From Dokdonia sp. 4H-3-7-5 (GTDB lineage: Bacteria > Bacteroidota > Bacteroidia > Flavobacteriales > Flavobacteriaceae), in NCBI RefSeq assembly GCF_000212355.1, contig NC_015496.1:62001-126000 (forward strand): a stretch of 64,000 nucleotides of DNA, in the 5' to 3' direction. The notes below the pieces were generated by a model, which was not told the DNA's origin, ran no database searches, and saw only the letters and a list, made by a program, of their open reading frames with translations. The position numbers and the translations under genes are program-made. Shown here piece by piece: positions 55,408 through 64,000 of the stretch; within the stretch, counting starts at the first letter, position 1; the number at the start of each line of letters is the position of its first letter.

Positions 55408-55818
55408 CTACTCGCCTTTATAGGTTACAAAGTTACGAGGCGTCTCATATAAGGTGATCTCTAGATCAAATTTAGGATCTAAAACCGCTTTAATCTTTTT
55501 ATGAATAACAACAGCAATATTTTCGGCCGTAGGATTAAGCGTTTTAAATTCAGGAACCTCAAGATTGAGATTTTTGTGATCTAAATAATCCTCTACCTCT
55601 GCCTTTATAATATCTTTTAAAATCTTAAGGTCAATGAGAAATCCTGTTTCGGGATCAATTTCTCCACTTACACTAACCGTAAGGTCATAATTATGACCAT
55701 GAAAATTAGGGTTACTACACTTCCCGAATATTTGCATATTCTTTGCGTCGTCCCAATCTGCTCTATACAATCTGTGAGCAGCATTAAAATGCGCTTTTCT
55801 ATGTGCGGTTATTCTCAT
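55408..55818 (-). CDS. queD: 6-carboxytetrahydropterin synthase-like (QueD/PTPS)
   Basis: 136 residues. Zinc site His: HFNAAHRL near residue 10 and HGHNYDL near residue 40, with the catalytic Cys in GKCSNPNFHGHN and PTAENIAVVIH (Thr-Glu-Asn) plus ITLYETPRNFVTY. QueD makes 6-carboxytetrahydropterin in queuosine/7-deazaguanine synthesis; a PTPS role in pterin metabolism is possible. Overlaps idi by 4 bp, so the two are translationally coupled. Confidence 0.9.
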   Translation of the reverse strand: MRITAHRKAHFNAAHRLYRADWDDAKNMQIFGKCSNPNFHGHNYDLTVSVSGEIDPETGFLIDLKILKDIIKAEVEDYLDHKNLNLEVPEFKTLNPTAENIAVVIHKKIKAVLDPKFDLEITLYETPRNFVTYKGE

Positions 55819-56333
55819 CTCTTAATGTGTGTATAAAATTTATCAAAAATGATTTTAAACCACTCTGTATATAGTTCTGGATGATTTGCGATATCAGTTT
55901 TCACATTTTCTAGATCCATCCATTTCCAAGCCGCAACTTCGTCTTCATTGATAGCCGGAGATTGTTCCGAATGACCTATTAGAATATGATCTAGCTCATG
56001 TTCTGTAAGACCATTATCAAAAGGAGCTTTGTAAATAAATGAGATCGTCTCTTCTAAAGGTACAGAGAAACCCATTTCTTCTTGTAGACGTCGCATACCA
56101 GCTTCTATATTACTTTCACCTTCACGTTGATGACTGCAACAGGTATTTGTCCAAAGACCGGGGCTGTGGTATTTATGTAATGCTCGTTGCTGTAACATAA
56201 GTTCATTCTTACTGTTAAAAACAAACACTGAAAAAGCTCTGTGTAACACAGCTTTTTCATGAGCTTCCATTTTGGGCATAAGCCCTATTTGATTGTCATT
56301 TTCATCCACAAGGATGACTAATTCTTCTTTCAT
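55815..56333 (-). CDS. idi: Isopentenyl-diphosphate Delta-isomerase, type I
   Basis: 172 residues of Nudix-fold Idi. LVDENDNQIGLMPKMEAH, LMLQQRALHKYHSPGLWTNT, the CCSHQREGES segment (catalytic Cys and metal His) and GMRRLQEEMGF are diagnostic, with HELDHILIG and a late WKWMDLENV block (catalytic Glu/Trp region). It interconverts isopentenyl and dimethylallyl diphosphate for isoprenoids such as menaquinone and carotenoids. First gene of the operon with queD and the peroxiredoxin. Confidence 0.96.
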   Translation of the reverse strand: MKEELVILVDENDNQIGLMPKMEAHEKAVLHRAFSVFVFNSKNELMLQQRALHKYHSPGLWTNTCCSHQREGESNIEAGMRRLQEEMGFSVPLEETISFIYKAPFDNGLTEHELDHILIGHSEQSPAINEDEVAAWKWMDLENVKTDIANHPELYTEWFKIIFDKFYTHIKR

Positions 56334-56361
56334 AAGCTTTGTAAAAATACAAATAACTCAT

Positions 56362-56388
56362 AAAAAAAGCGCCTCAATTGAGGCGCTC
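56362..56388 (-). terminator. Rho-independent terminator for the OmpA/PorP cluster
   Basis: The perfect palindrome AGCGCCTCAATTGAGGCGCT (56368-56387) is preceded on the plus strand by AAAAAAA, giving a U-tail in the minus-strand transcript. Confidence 0.9.
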
Positions 56389-56414
56389 TTCTTTAAAATG
56401 TAAGAATTCTAGTC

Positions 56415-58361
56415 TTAGTTACTAAGTACTATAAATTCACTACGTCTATTTAATTGATGTTGATCTTTACTACAACGTACACCGTTGCCACAATCGTTTA
56501 CAAGTTGTGTTTCTCCATATCCCTTTCCAGTTAATCTAGATGCACTTATTCCTTTTGAAATAAGCCAGTCTCTAGTAGAAACATTTCTGTTTTGTGATAA
56601 ATTAAGGTTATACGCATCTCTTCCTCTACTATCTGTATGAGATCGAACATCTATGCGTACAGATGGGTAAGTTTCCATATATACTAATACTTTTGCAAGT
56701 TCTACCTCTGCATCAGGACGTATATCATACTTATCAAAGTTAAAGTAAATAGGATTAAGGTCTAATATTTTTGCGATATCATCTCCAGGAACCACTGGTT
56801 TCAAGGTTTTGTCTAATTGTAATATCTCTTCTATTTCAGAAGAAACATTAGGCGTGGTTACCATTTTCTCCGAAGTATTGTATCCTTCCTTCTCTGCTCT
56901 GATAAGGAAAATCTTATCACAATCAGGAATGAAAGCAAACGCTGCAGACGCTCCAGTAACAACAGATTTGAACAAATTATTGTTGGTATCATACAAGCTA
57001 ACTGTAGCACCCTCAAGATAATCTCCAGTACTCTTATCAGTAACAATTCCCGATAATAAAATATCGCAAGGGGGAGAAGGTTTCTTTATTTGCTTTAGCA
57101 TATAAATATTATCATCTACACCTCTTTTACCACGATTAGATGATAAAAACCCTGTATTAGACTCACTATTAATTACAAAGGCAAAATCGTCCTTTGAGGT
57201 ATTTGCAGGCTCTCCTAGGTTTAGTATTTCTGCAGTTTCTCCATTTCTGCCTAAAGCAGTAACAAATAGATCTAAACCTCCCAATCCAGGGTGACCGTCT
57301 GATGCAAAATAAATATCATTTTCCGAACTAATAAAAGGAAATGACTCTCTACCCTCTGTGTTAATGTCGCTACCAAGGTTTACCGGAGTTCCATAAGTCT
57401 TATCCCCATTTATAGAAACATACCATAAATCAGAAAGGCCAAAAGTTCCAGGCATATCAGACGCAAAATACAATCGACTACCATCAACGCTTAAAGCCGG
57501 ATGTGCAACTGTATATTCATCACTATTAAATGGAAGCTCTTGAGAGTCTGTCCATTTGCCATTAACTAATGATGCCTTATAAAGCTTAAGCCTATTTGTT
57601 CCATCATTATCTTCTCTATACTTCCCGTTATTATAATTATTACGAGTAAAGTAAACCGTTTTACCATCTTCTGTAAATACAGGAGTACTTTCGTGGTACT
57701 GTGTGTTTAAATAAGCACTAAATTTTTCAACATATTTATTACCAGCATCTTGATCAACTTTATTTAAGCTTACTTGGTATAAGTTTAAAAATGGCTGACC
57801 ATTCCACTTGTGTATACGCTTTGTAAAAGATCCTGTATCTCTGTTAGAAGCAAAAATCAGTTTGTCATTATAAAGCATAGGACCAAAATCTGAATAACCA
57901 GAATTGATTGTAGTATTTGAAACCTCGTAAGAACCTTTTTGGTAATCTATTTCCCTTAAGTAATCTGGAGTTTCCTTAAATAAACTTGCTCTTCTATCAT
58001 CTTCCTTAAGATCAAAAAATCTAGACATCATTCTATCAGAAAGCGCATAATCTTTTGTTGCTCTCAACGAAAGAGCATATCTAAAATATGCTTCTGCTTG
58101 AGCGGCTTCAGGAAATTGCTCAATAAGTTTTCCATAATAAGTTGAAGATTTCTCATAGCTTGCGTTGAGATAATAAGAGTCTCCTAATCTCTTGAATAAG
58201 TCTGCAGACTCATAACCTTTATCAGCAACTTTTTGATAGATTTCTTGAGCATCTACGAAATCATATTTATTGAAATTCTTTGTACCTCTCTCTATTTTTC
58301 CTTCCTGTGCGTTTCCTACAATGGTAGCAAACAAAAGGAGTGCAATAGTAATATATCTCAT
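56415..58361 (-). CDS. TPR/PD40/OmpA outer-membrane-linked protein of a T9SS surface cluster
   Basis: 648 residues. Signal peptide, TPR-like helices (GYESADLFKRLGDSYY), about five PD40/WD40-like blades (LIFASNRD, DGKTVYFTRN, GSRLYFASDMPG, DIYFASDGHPG, TGFLSSNRG), a carboxypeptidase-regulatory-like domain (GIVTDKSTGDYLEGATVSLY) and an OmpA C-terminal domain (FNFDKYDIRPDAEVELAKVL, VRSHTDSRGRDAYNLNLS). This layout is common next to PorP/SprF and giant T9SS adhesins; it probably anchors the surface complex to peptidoglycan. Lies 12 bp after the PorP gene. Confidence 0.93.
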   Translation of the reverse strand: MRYITIALLLFATIVGNAQEGKIERGTKNFNKYDFVDAQEIYQKVADKGYESADLFKRLGDSYYLNASYEKSSTYYGKLIEQFPEAAQAEAYFRYALSLRATKDYALSDRMMSRFFDLKEDDRRASLFKETPDYLREIDYQKGSYEVSNTTINSGYSDFGPMLYNDKLIFASNRDTGSFTKRIHKWNGQPFLNLYQVSLNKVDQDAGNKYVEKFSAYLNTQYHESTPVFTEDGKTVYFTRNNYNNGKYREDNDGTNRLKLYKASLVNGKWTDSQELPFNSDEYTVAHPALSVDGSRLYFASDMPGTFGLSDLWYVSINGDKTYGTPVNLGSDINTEGRESFPFISSENDIYFASDGHPGLGGLDLFVTALGRNGETAEILNLGEPANTSKDDFAFVINSESNTGFLSSNRGKRGVDDNIYMLKQIKKPSPPCDILLSGIVTDKSTGDYLEGATVSLYDTNNNLFKSVVTGASAAFAFIPDCDKIFLIRAEKEGYNTSEKMVTTPNVSSEIEEILQLDKTLKPVVPGDDIAKILDLNPIYFNFDKYDIRPDAEVELAKVLVYMETYPSVRIDVRSHTDSRGRDAYNLNLSQNRNVSTRDWLISKGISASRLTGKGYGETQLVNDCGNGVRCSKDQHQLNRRSEFIVLSN

Positions 58362-58373
58362 AGTAGACTTTTA

Positions 58374-59318
58374 TTAAAAGAATCTCGGTGTTAACATTCT
58401 GTCATACTCATTGAAAAGTTCAAAACGTAAAAACACTTCAAAACTTCCATCATTATAAACTGTATTTCCTAGATCAGTACTTTCTCTATCATAAGCAAGA
58501 CCTATGAGCATACTATCCGATACTTGAAAACCAACTAAACCACTTAGAGCCGCACTCCACCTATATGCTGCCCCTAAATGTAATTTTTCCATTACTAAAA
58601 AGTTTGCAGTAATATCAACTTGTAATGGTGCTCCAGATACTAGCTTTACTAAAGTACTAGGCTTAAATTTAAGCTGATCATTAATATCAAAAGTATAACC
58701 CATAATACCGTAGTAATTTATACGCTCTTTTGCCACAAAGCTAGCTTGGTTACTGTTATTACTCTCATCAAAATGCTCTGTCTGGATAAGGTTTGGTACG
58801 CTTAGTCCCACATAAAATCTATCAGTATGATAATAAAGTCCTGCTCCAACAATTGGCGAAATCTTATTGTCTATATTTTGAGAAAAACGAGGATCAGAAA
58901 CATCAAATAATGTCAACTTGGTAAAGTCTACATCTAAAACGTGTCCTCCAGCTTTTAAACCAAAACTAAGTTTACCACTATTTGACGTATTGACAGTATA
59001 ACTAAAATCTGCACCTATGTAAGTCTCTTGTGCTGGACCTAATGCGTCATTTACTATCGATAAACCAAGTCCTACCTTTCCTTCCCCTATTGGTGAATGT
59101 ATGCTGAGACTTTGCGTACGAGGAGCTCCATCAAGACCTACCCATTGACTTCTATGCAATCCTACAATACTAGTAACACCTCTGTTACCTGCGTATGCTG
59201 GATTTATAGCTACAGTATTATACATGTATTGTGTATACTGAGGGTCTTGTTGAGCACTTACCTCTGTAAGGCTTAAACCCGTAATAACTAATAGGACTAA
59301 AAGATGTAGTTGTTTCAT
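58374..59318 (-). CDS. PorP/SprF family T9SS membrane protein
   Basis: 314 residues. The N-terminus QQDPQYTQYMYNTVAINPAYAG plus HRSQWVGLDGAPRTQSLS is the hallmark of PorP/SprF, an outer-membrane barrel. SprF-type proteins are needed for export or anchoring of SprB-like adhesins encoded just upstream, the arrangement seen here. The barrel continues through strands such as HLGAAYRWSAALSGLVGF to FLRFELFNEYDRML. In operon with the OmpA protein; the adhesin gene lies 208 bp upstream. Confidence 0.95.
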   Translation of the reverse strand: MKQLHLLVLLVITGLSLTEVSAQQDPQYTQYMYNTVAINPAYAGNRGVTSIVGLHRSQWVGLDGAPRTQSLSIHSPIGEGKVGLGLSIVNDALGPAQETYIGADFSYTVNTSNSGKLSFGLKAGGHVLDVDFTKLTLFDVSDPRFSQNIDNKISPIVGAGLYYHTDRFYVGLSVPNLIQTEHFDESNNSNQASFVAKERINYYGIMGYTFDINDQLKFKPSTLVKLVSGAPLQVDITANFLVMEKLHLGAAYRWSAALSGLVGFQVSDSMLIGLAYDRESTDLGNTVYNDGSFEVFLRFELFNEYDRMLTPRFF

Positions 59319-59500
59319 TCTAACTTAATTTATTGCACCTATAATAAAAGACTTTTGGGTAAAATTAGCTCAAATTAAATAATTTGATTTTTATAATTAT
59401 TTACAAGTTTCATAATGCATTTCATCTAGAAATTTGATTACTATATCTTGTTCTTAACTAAATTCCAAAAAGTCGAATATTATTTATGTTAGTTGTTATA

Positions 59501-59518
59501 ACGCTTTCGCGAAAGCGT
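59501..59518. repeat. Palindromic repeat copy 13
   Basis: Perfect ACGCTTTCGCGAAAGCGT, 8 bp after the adhesin stop, in the gap before the PorP gene. Confidence 0.95.
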
Positions 59519-59526
59519 AATTTATA

Positions 59527-62500
59527 TTAACGATTAATGTATAAATATCCACTCTTCCTTCTCAAACCGTCTGGTGTCTGGTAAGAAATGAGGTAGAAAT
59601 AAGTGCCCGCTGGTAATAAATTATCGGCACTTATAGTTGCTCTACCTTCTGAAATACCTTTAAAACCAGTAGTTGGACTATTTGTATAACCATCTTGTTC
59701 AAAAACTTGTACACCCCATCTGTTAAATATCTGTACATTATTTTCTGGGAAAGCATCAATTCCTTCTATAATAAAGAAATCATTTATCCCATCTCCATCT
59801 GGTGATATTCCATTAAATACTTCCAAATCAAAAATATTAAGAACTCCTTCAAATGTAGTAAGTGTTGGATCATCTGGATTACCATCCATATTTGGATCAA
59901 CGTTCTCATCATTGTTAGGGTCATCAGATAAATCAGTTACGTCAAGACCATTTGAATCGATGGAGTTTACTACAGCTTGATTTAGTACAAATCCGTTTGC
60001 TATATCAAGAGGGGTTACTACATAGGTTGCTGTAAATGTAGTACTGTCTGATTCTCCAGGTAATAATGATATAGGTCCTCCATCAACTGTTACCAATGGG
60101 TCAGTTATTGAAATATTATTTAATGGAAGTGATCCTGTGTTAGTGACAGTAAATGTGTACTGAATTACTTCTCCATCCTGAATTAAACCATCACCATCAA
60201 TATCGACAGTTGTTCCTACTTTCTCTAAAGCTATTGAACTTTTAATTGGAAGATTAGTAACTGTTTCATCATCTTCGACACTATTATTATCGTCTGAAAT
60301 ATCAACAACATCAATACCATCAGGATCTTGCCCTGTTGCAATAGCCTGGTTCGTAACATAACCAAGAGCAATATCACTTTGAACTATAGTATAAATAGCT
60401 ACAAATGTTGTACTATCTGTCTCACCTGGGTCCAAGTCGATAGGTCCGCCAGTTACATTTACTAATGGGTCTTCAATGATAATATTTGTGACGGTTACAT
60501 TTCCTGTATTTGTAACTATAAAGTTGTAAGTAATGGTTTCGCCTACTTGAGCAAATCCGTCACCGTCAACATCATTAAATACAGCAGTTTTAATTAAACT
60601 TATGCTAGCTCCTTGAGGCAAGTCTGTTACAGTTATGTCATCCTCTAGGTTACTATCGTCATCTGAAGTATCTAATACGTCATTGCCATCAGGGTTTTGC
60701 CCTGTAACTACCGCTTGATTTGTTACTCCTCCAGCATCTACGTCGGCTTGAGTTAATGTATATACTGCACTAAAAGTATCAGTATCTACTTCCCCTGCTG
60801 ATAAATCAATCGGTCCACCAGTTACAGTCACTAATGGGTCATTGATCACAATATTTGTAATCGTTATATTTCCTGTGTTCGTTACGGTGAAGTTATACGT
60901 CACCGTCTCTCCTACTTGCGCAAAACCATCTCCGCTTTCATCATTAAAGAATCCAGTCTTGATTAATGCAATCGCTCCTTCGTCTGTTGGGAACGTAGTG
61001 ATTGTTTCATCATCCTCAAGATTACTATCGTCATCTGAAGTATCTGTTACATCATCGCCATCAGGATTCTGTCCTGTTGCAAGTGCTTGATTTGTTACTC
61101 CGCCATTGTCAATATCTGCTTGCGTAATAGTATAAATAGCACTAAAAGTTGTAGCATCTGAAGCGCCAGCATTTAAATCAATCGGTCCACCAGTTACTGT
61201 TACTAATGGGTCTGTTACAACAATATTAGTCACTGTTACATTTCCAGTGTTTGTAATTGTGAAGTTATAAGTGATTGTCTCACCAGCTTGTGCAAAACCA
61301 TCTCCATCTTCATCATTGAACGTTCCAGTCTTAACTATTGCTATCATTCCTGGATCTTCTGGTAAATCTGTGACTGTCACATCTTCTTCACCTTCTACAC
61401 TACTATCATCATCTGATGTATCTACAACGTCATCTCCATTAGGGTTCTGACCAGTTGCAAGGGCTTGGTTTTCTACCATTCCTGCGTCTACATCTTCTTG
61501 TGTTAATACATACTGAGCTACAAATGTAGTAGCGTCAATAGCATCAGGTGCTAAATCTATAGGACCTCCAGTTACAGTTACCAATGGATCTGTTACCACA
61601 ATGTTTGTTACGGTTACATTTCCAGTGTTTGTCACTGTGAAGTTATAAGTGATTGTTTCACCAGCTTGAGCAAAACCATCTCCATCTTCATCATTGAACG
61701 TTCCAGTCTTAACTATTGCTATCATTCCTGGATCTTCTGGTAAATCTGTGACTGTCACATCTTCTTCACCTTCTACACTACTATCATCATCTGATGTATC
61801 TACAACGTCTTCTCCATTAGGGTTCTGACCAGTTGCAAGGGCTTGGTTTTCTACCATTCCTGCGTCTACATCTTCTTGTGTTAATACATACTGAGCTACA
61901 AATGTAGTAGCGTCAATAGCATCAGGTGCTAAATCTATAGGACCTCCAGTTACTGTTACTAATGGGTCTGTTACAACAATATTAGTCACTGTTACATTTC
62001 CAGTGTTTGTAATTGTGAAGTTATAAGTGATTGTCTCACCAGCTTGTGCAAAACCATCTCCATCTTCATCATTGAACGTTCCAGTCTTAACTATTGCTAT
62101 CATTCCTGGATCTTCTGGTAAATCTGTGACTGTCACATCTTCTTCACCTTCTACACTACTATCATCATCTGATGTATCTACAACGTCATCTCCATTAGGG
62201 TTCTGACCAGTTGCAAGGGCTTGGTTTTCTACCATTCCTGCGTCTACATCTTCTTGTGTTAATACATACTGAGCTACAAATGTAGTAGCGTCAATAGCAT
62301 CAGGTGCTAAATCTATAGGACCTCCAGTTACAGTTACCAATGGATCTGTTACCACAATGTTTGTTACGGTTACATTTCCAGTGTTTGTCACTGTGAAGTT
62401 ATAAGTGATTGTTTCACCAGCTTGAGCAAAACCATCTCCATCTTCATCATTGAACGTTCCAGTCTTAACTATTGCTATCATTCCTGGATCTTCTGGTAAA

Positions 62501-64000
62501 TCTGTGATTGTTACATCCTCTTCCCCTTCTATTGTACTATTATCATCAGAAGTATCTACTACATCATCTCCATTTGGATCTTGACCAGTTGCAAGTGCTT
62601 GGTTTTCTACTAGTCCTGCATCCACATCTTCTTGTGTTAAGACATATTCAGCTAAAAACGTAGTATCATCACTAGTTCCAGGCACTAAATCAATAGGACC
62701 TCCAGTTACTGTTACTAATGGATCTGTTACAACAATATTAGTTACTGTAACATTTCCAGTGTTTGTCACAGAGAAGTTATAAGTGATTGTCTCACCAGCT
62801 TGAGCGAAACCGTCTCCATTTTGATCATTGAACAGTCCAGTCTTAACAATTGCAATTTCCGGATCTTGATTAAGAACTGTAATAGTACATTCCATACAAT
62901 CTGGATCGTTAAGAGGATTATTAGGATCTATACCGGTTGGATCTTCAGATGCATCTGTTGCTAATTCTCCAGCTGGATCTTCACCAGTAGCAATTGCTTG
63001 GTTATATACAGCTCCTGCATTAATATCATCTTGAGTAATAGCGTATATCGCTGTAAATGTCATCGAATCACTTTCTCCAACTTCAAGATCTATAGGTCCA
63101 CCCATTACTTCAACTAATTCATCAGTTAGAGTAATATTACTAAGTGGAACATCACCATTATTGAATACTATAAAGTTGTATATAATAGAATCTCCAAGAT
63201 TTACTACCCCATCTTCATTTGTATCTTCATAATTACCTTCTTTAAATAGATCTAGTGATGGATTATCTGGAGTTACTGTTACTACTACAGTAGCAGTTTC
63301 AGTTGTTGTTGTTCCATCAGGGTTTGTTACAGTTACTGTGTAATCAAAAGTATCTTCTCCGTTGAAGTTAGGATCTGGAGTGTAAGTTACAGTTCCATCA
63401 TCGTTGATAACTACAGTTCCGTTTGCAGGATCCGTAACATCTGTTACTGCTACATCGGCAGCAGGATCGAAACCATCATTCTCTAATACATCAATATCTA
63501 CTGGTGTATCTTCTGGTGTTGTCGCAGCGTCATCCATTACATCCTCCTCTGGAGTTACTGTTACTACTACAGTAGCAGTCTCAGTTGTTGTTGTTCCATC
63601 AGGATTTGTTACAGTTACTGTGTAATCAAAAGTATCTTCTCCGTTGAAATCAGGATCTGGAGTATAGGTTACAGTGCCATCATCGTTGATAACTACAGTT
63701 CCATTTGCAGGATCCGTAACATCTGTTACTGCTACATCAGCAGCAGGATCGAAACCATCATTCTCTAATACATCAATATCTACTGGTGTATCTTCTGGTG
63801 TTGTCGCAGCATCATCCATTACATCCTCCTCTGGAGTTACTGTTACTACTACAGTAGCAGTCTCAGTTGTTGTTGTTCCATCAGGGTTTGTTACAGTTAC
63901 TGTGTAATCAAAAGTATCTTCTCCGTTGAAATCAGGATCTGGAGTATAGGTTACAGTGCCATCATCGTTGATAACTACAGTTCCGTTTGCAGGATCCGTA
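59527..64000 (-). CDS. Giant T9SS adhesin, C-terminal part (repeat region plus type B sorting domain), 5' end off window
   Basis: At least 1490 residues; the frame is open to the right edge, so the ATG at 63819 is internal. From the window edge inward: at least two complete copies of a 94-residue cadherin/VCBS-like unit (TTPEDTPVDIDVLENDGF, DGTVTYTPDPDFNGEDTFDY), then nine DUF11-like units of about 120-126 residues (AIVKTGTFNDEDGDGFAQ, GETITYNFTVTNTGN), then a T9SS type B/gliding-motility C-terminal domain (NGISPDGDGINDFFIIEG, FNRWGVQVFEQDGY, LLPAGTYFYLI). Exported and surface-attached by T9SS; probable adhesion or gliding. Asp-rich repeats suggest calcium binding. Confidence 0.93.
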   Translation of the reverse strand, partial: TDPANGTVVINDDGTVTYTPDPDFNGEDTFDYTVTVTNPDGTTTTETATVVVTVTPEEDVMDDAATTPEDTPVDIDVLENDGFDPAADVAVTDVTDPANGTVVINDDGTVTYTPDPDFNGEDTFDYTVTVTNPDGTTTTETATVVVTVTPEEDVMDDAATTPEDTPVDIDVLENDGFDPAADVAVTDVTDPANGTVVINDDGTVTYTPDPNFNGEDTFDYTVTVTNPDGTTTTETATVVVTVTPDNPSLDLFKEGNYEDTNEDGVVNLGDSIIYNFIVFNNGDVPLSNITLTDELVEVMGGPIDLEVGESDSMTFTAIYAITQDDINAGAVYNQAIATGEDPAGELATDASEDPTGIDPNNPLNDPDCMECTITVLNQDPEIAIVKTGLFNDQNGDGFAQAGETITYNFSVTNTGNVTVTNIVVTDPLVTVTGGPIDLVPGTSDDTTFLAEYVLTQEDVDAGLVENQALATGQDPNGDDVVDTSDDNSTIEGEEDVTITDLPEDPGMIAIVKTGTFNDEDGDGFAQAGETITYNFTVTNTGNVTVTNIVVTDPLVTVTGGPIDLAPDAIDATTFVAQYVLTQEDVDAGMVENQALATGQNPNGDDVVDTSDDDSSVEGEEDVTVTDLPEDPGMIAIVKTGTFNDEDGDGFAQAGETITYNFTITNTGNVTVTNIVVTDPLVTVTGGPIDLAPDAIDATTFVAQYVLTQEDVDAGMVENQALATGQNPNGEDVVDTSDDDSSVEGEEDVTVTDLPEDPGMIAIVKTGTFNDEDGDGFAQAGETITYNFTVTNTGNVTVTNIVVTDPLVTVTGGPIDLAPDAIDATTFVAQYVLTQEDVDAGMVENQALATGQNPNGDDVVDTSDDDSSVEGEEDVTVTDLPEDPGMIAIVKTGTFNDEDGDGFAQAGETITYNFTITNTGNVTVTNIVVTDPLVTVTGGPIDLNAGASDATTFSAIYTITQADIDNGGVTNQALATGQNPDGDDVTDTSDDDSNLEDDETITTFPTDEGAIALIKTGFFNDESGDGFAQVGETVTYNFTVTNTGNITITNIVINDPLVTVTGGPIDLSAGEVDTDTFSAVYTLTQADVDAGGVTNQAVVTGQNPDGNDVLDTSDDDSNLEDDITVTDLPQGASISLIKTAVFNDVDGDGFAQVGETITYNFIVTNTGNVTVTNIIIEDPLVNVTGGPIDLDPGETDSTTFVAIYTIVQSDIALGYVTNQAIATGQDPDGIDVVDISDDNNSVEDDETVTNLPIKSSIALEKVGTTVDIDGDGLIQDGEVIQYTFTVTNTGSLPLNNISITDPLVTVDGGPISLLPGESDSTTFTATYVVTPLDIANGFVLNQAVVNSIDSNGLDVTDLSDDPNNDENVDPNMDGNPDDPTLTTFEGVLNIFDLEVFNGISPDGDGINDFFIIEGIDAFPENNVQIFNRWGVQVFEQDGYTNSPTTGFKGISEGRATISADNLLPAGTYFYLISYQTPDGLRRKSGYLYINR
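61345..62478. repeat. Three tandem 378-bp units within the adhesin, alternating A/B variants
   Basis: Units start at 61345, 61723 and 62101 with the next boundary at 62479; the spacing is exactly 378 bp (126 codons) each time. Neighbouring units differ at the same positions in an alternating pattern (for example TTACAGTTACCAATGG versus TTACTGTTACTAATGG), so units two apart match better than adjacent ones. Confidence 0.88.
63249..64000. repeat. 282-bp cadherin/VCBS-like repeats of the adhesin
   Basis: Copies of a 282-bp (94-codon) unit run to the window edge; the ATCCATTACATCCTCC landmark recurs at about 63532 and 63814. Near-identical at the DNA level, with scattered synonymous changes. Confidence 0.88.

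Noticed and set aside
63404-63907. Plus-strand open frames opposite the adhesin repeats
   Set aside because: They are low-complexity Thr/Val/Ser mirror images of the minus-strand repeats and recur with the repeat period; no leader or domain.
61345-64000. CRISPR-like periodic repeats
   Set aside because: Periods of 282 and 378 bp are multiples of three within one open frame and have no unique spacers; they are protein-domain repeats.
1-64000. tRNA, rRNA or known riboswitch genes
   Set aside because: I saw no cloverleaf with a CCA-proximal pattern, rRNA-like segment or recognisable riboswitch; a covariance-model scan would be needed to be certain.

Overview
The window looks like chromosomal DNA of a marine flavobacterium (Bacteroidota, Flavobacteriaceae; Dokdonia/Krokinobacter-like is my best guess, from memory and unverified). 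Supporting signs are a type IX secretion (T9SS) type B C-terminal sorting domain on a giant adhesin, a PorP/SprF partner, BshA (bacillithiol synthesis), lipoproteins with short MKxx...C leaders, starts without visible Shine-Dalgarno sequences, TAnnTTTG-type promoter candidates, and low GC. No rRNA, tRNA, CRISPR array or transposase was found.

Layout. 1-9.4 kb: a truncated VanX-like dipeptidase, a large zinc metalloprotease, a hotdog thioesterase, a HAD phosphatase, a GH16 beta-glucanase lipoprotein, a DUF5694 lipoprotein, two tandem lamin-tail-domain secreted proteins and a dicarboxylate symporter. 9.5-19.2 kb: aroC, an LpxH-like phosphoesterase, a giant FAD/Fe-S oxidoreductase, a small outer-membrane barrel, bshA and a GH3/beta-lactamase fusion. 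19.3-25 kb: a minus-strand run with an MCE/MlaD protein, a membrane Hdr-like Fe-S protein and its CCG-domain partner, two small genes and a cell-wall amidase. 25-38 kb: LptD-like, RidA, HolA, an HsdR-N nuclease-fold protein, a GT2, an OmpA lipoprotein, an LRR protein, Sua5, DUF2945, an alpha/beta hydrolase, a UvrD/PcrA helicase and a VOC protein.

38.0-49.0 kb is an accessory stretch, very AT-rich at least to 46.2 kb. It holds single-gene units separated by related hairpin-rich intergenic elements: an unknown membrane protein, a PD-(D/E)XK plus DUF5655-like protein, another membrane protein and a NACHT STAND NTPase (a plausible anti-phage defence gene). A suppressor-of-fused gene remnant, small secreted or membrane orphans, a methyltransferase and an M23 peptidase follow. 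49-56.3 kb returns to ordinary content: GNAT, DUF1963, CocE/NonD hydrolase, a PLP enzyme with a promoter/operator-like dyad, peroxiredoxin, QueD and Idi. 56.4-64 kb is a T9SS surface cluster on the minus strand: a giant repeat adhesin running off the right edge, a PorP/SprF protein and a TPR-PD40-OmpA protein.

The strongest genome-scale signal is a perfect palindrome, GCTTTCGCGAAAGC (often extended to ACGCTTTCGCGAAAGCGT). It occurs 13 times perfectly and three times in decayed form. Most copies sit between genes; the four copies inside genes are all read as A-F-A-K-A, and in two secreted proteins this supplies the signal peptidase site. The palindrome is absent from the accessory stretch.
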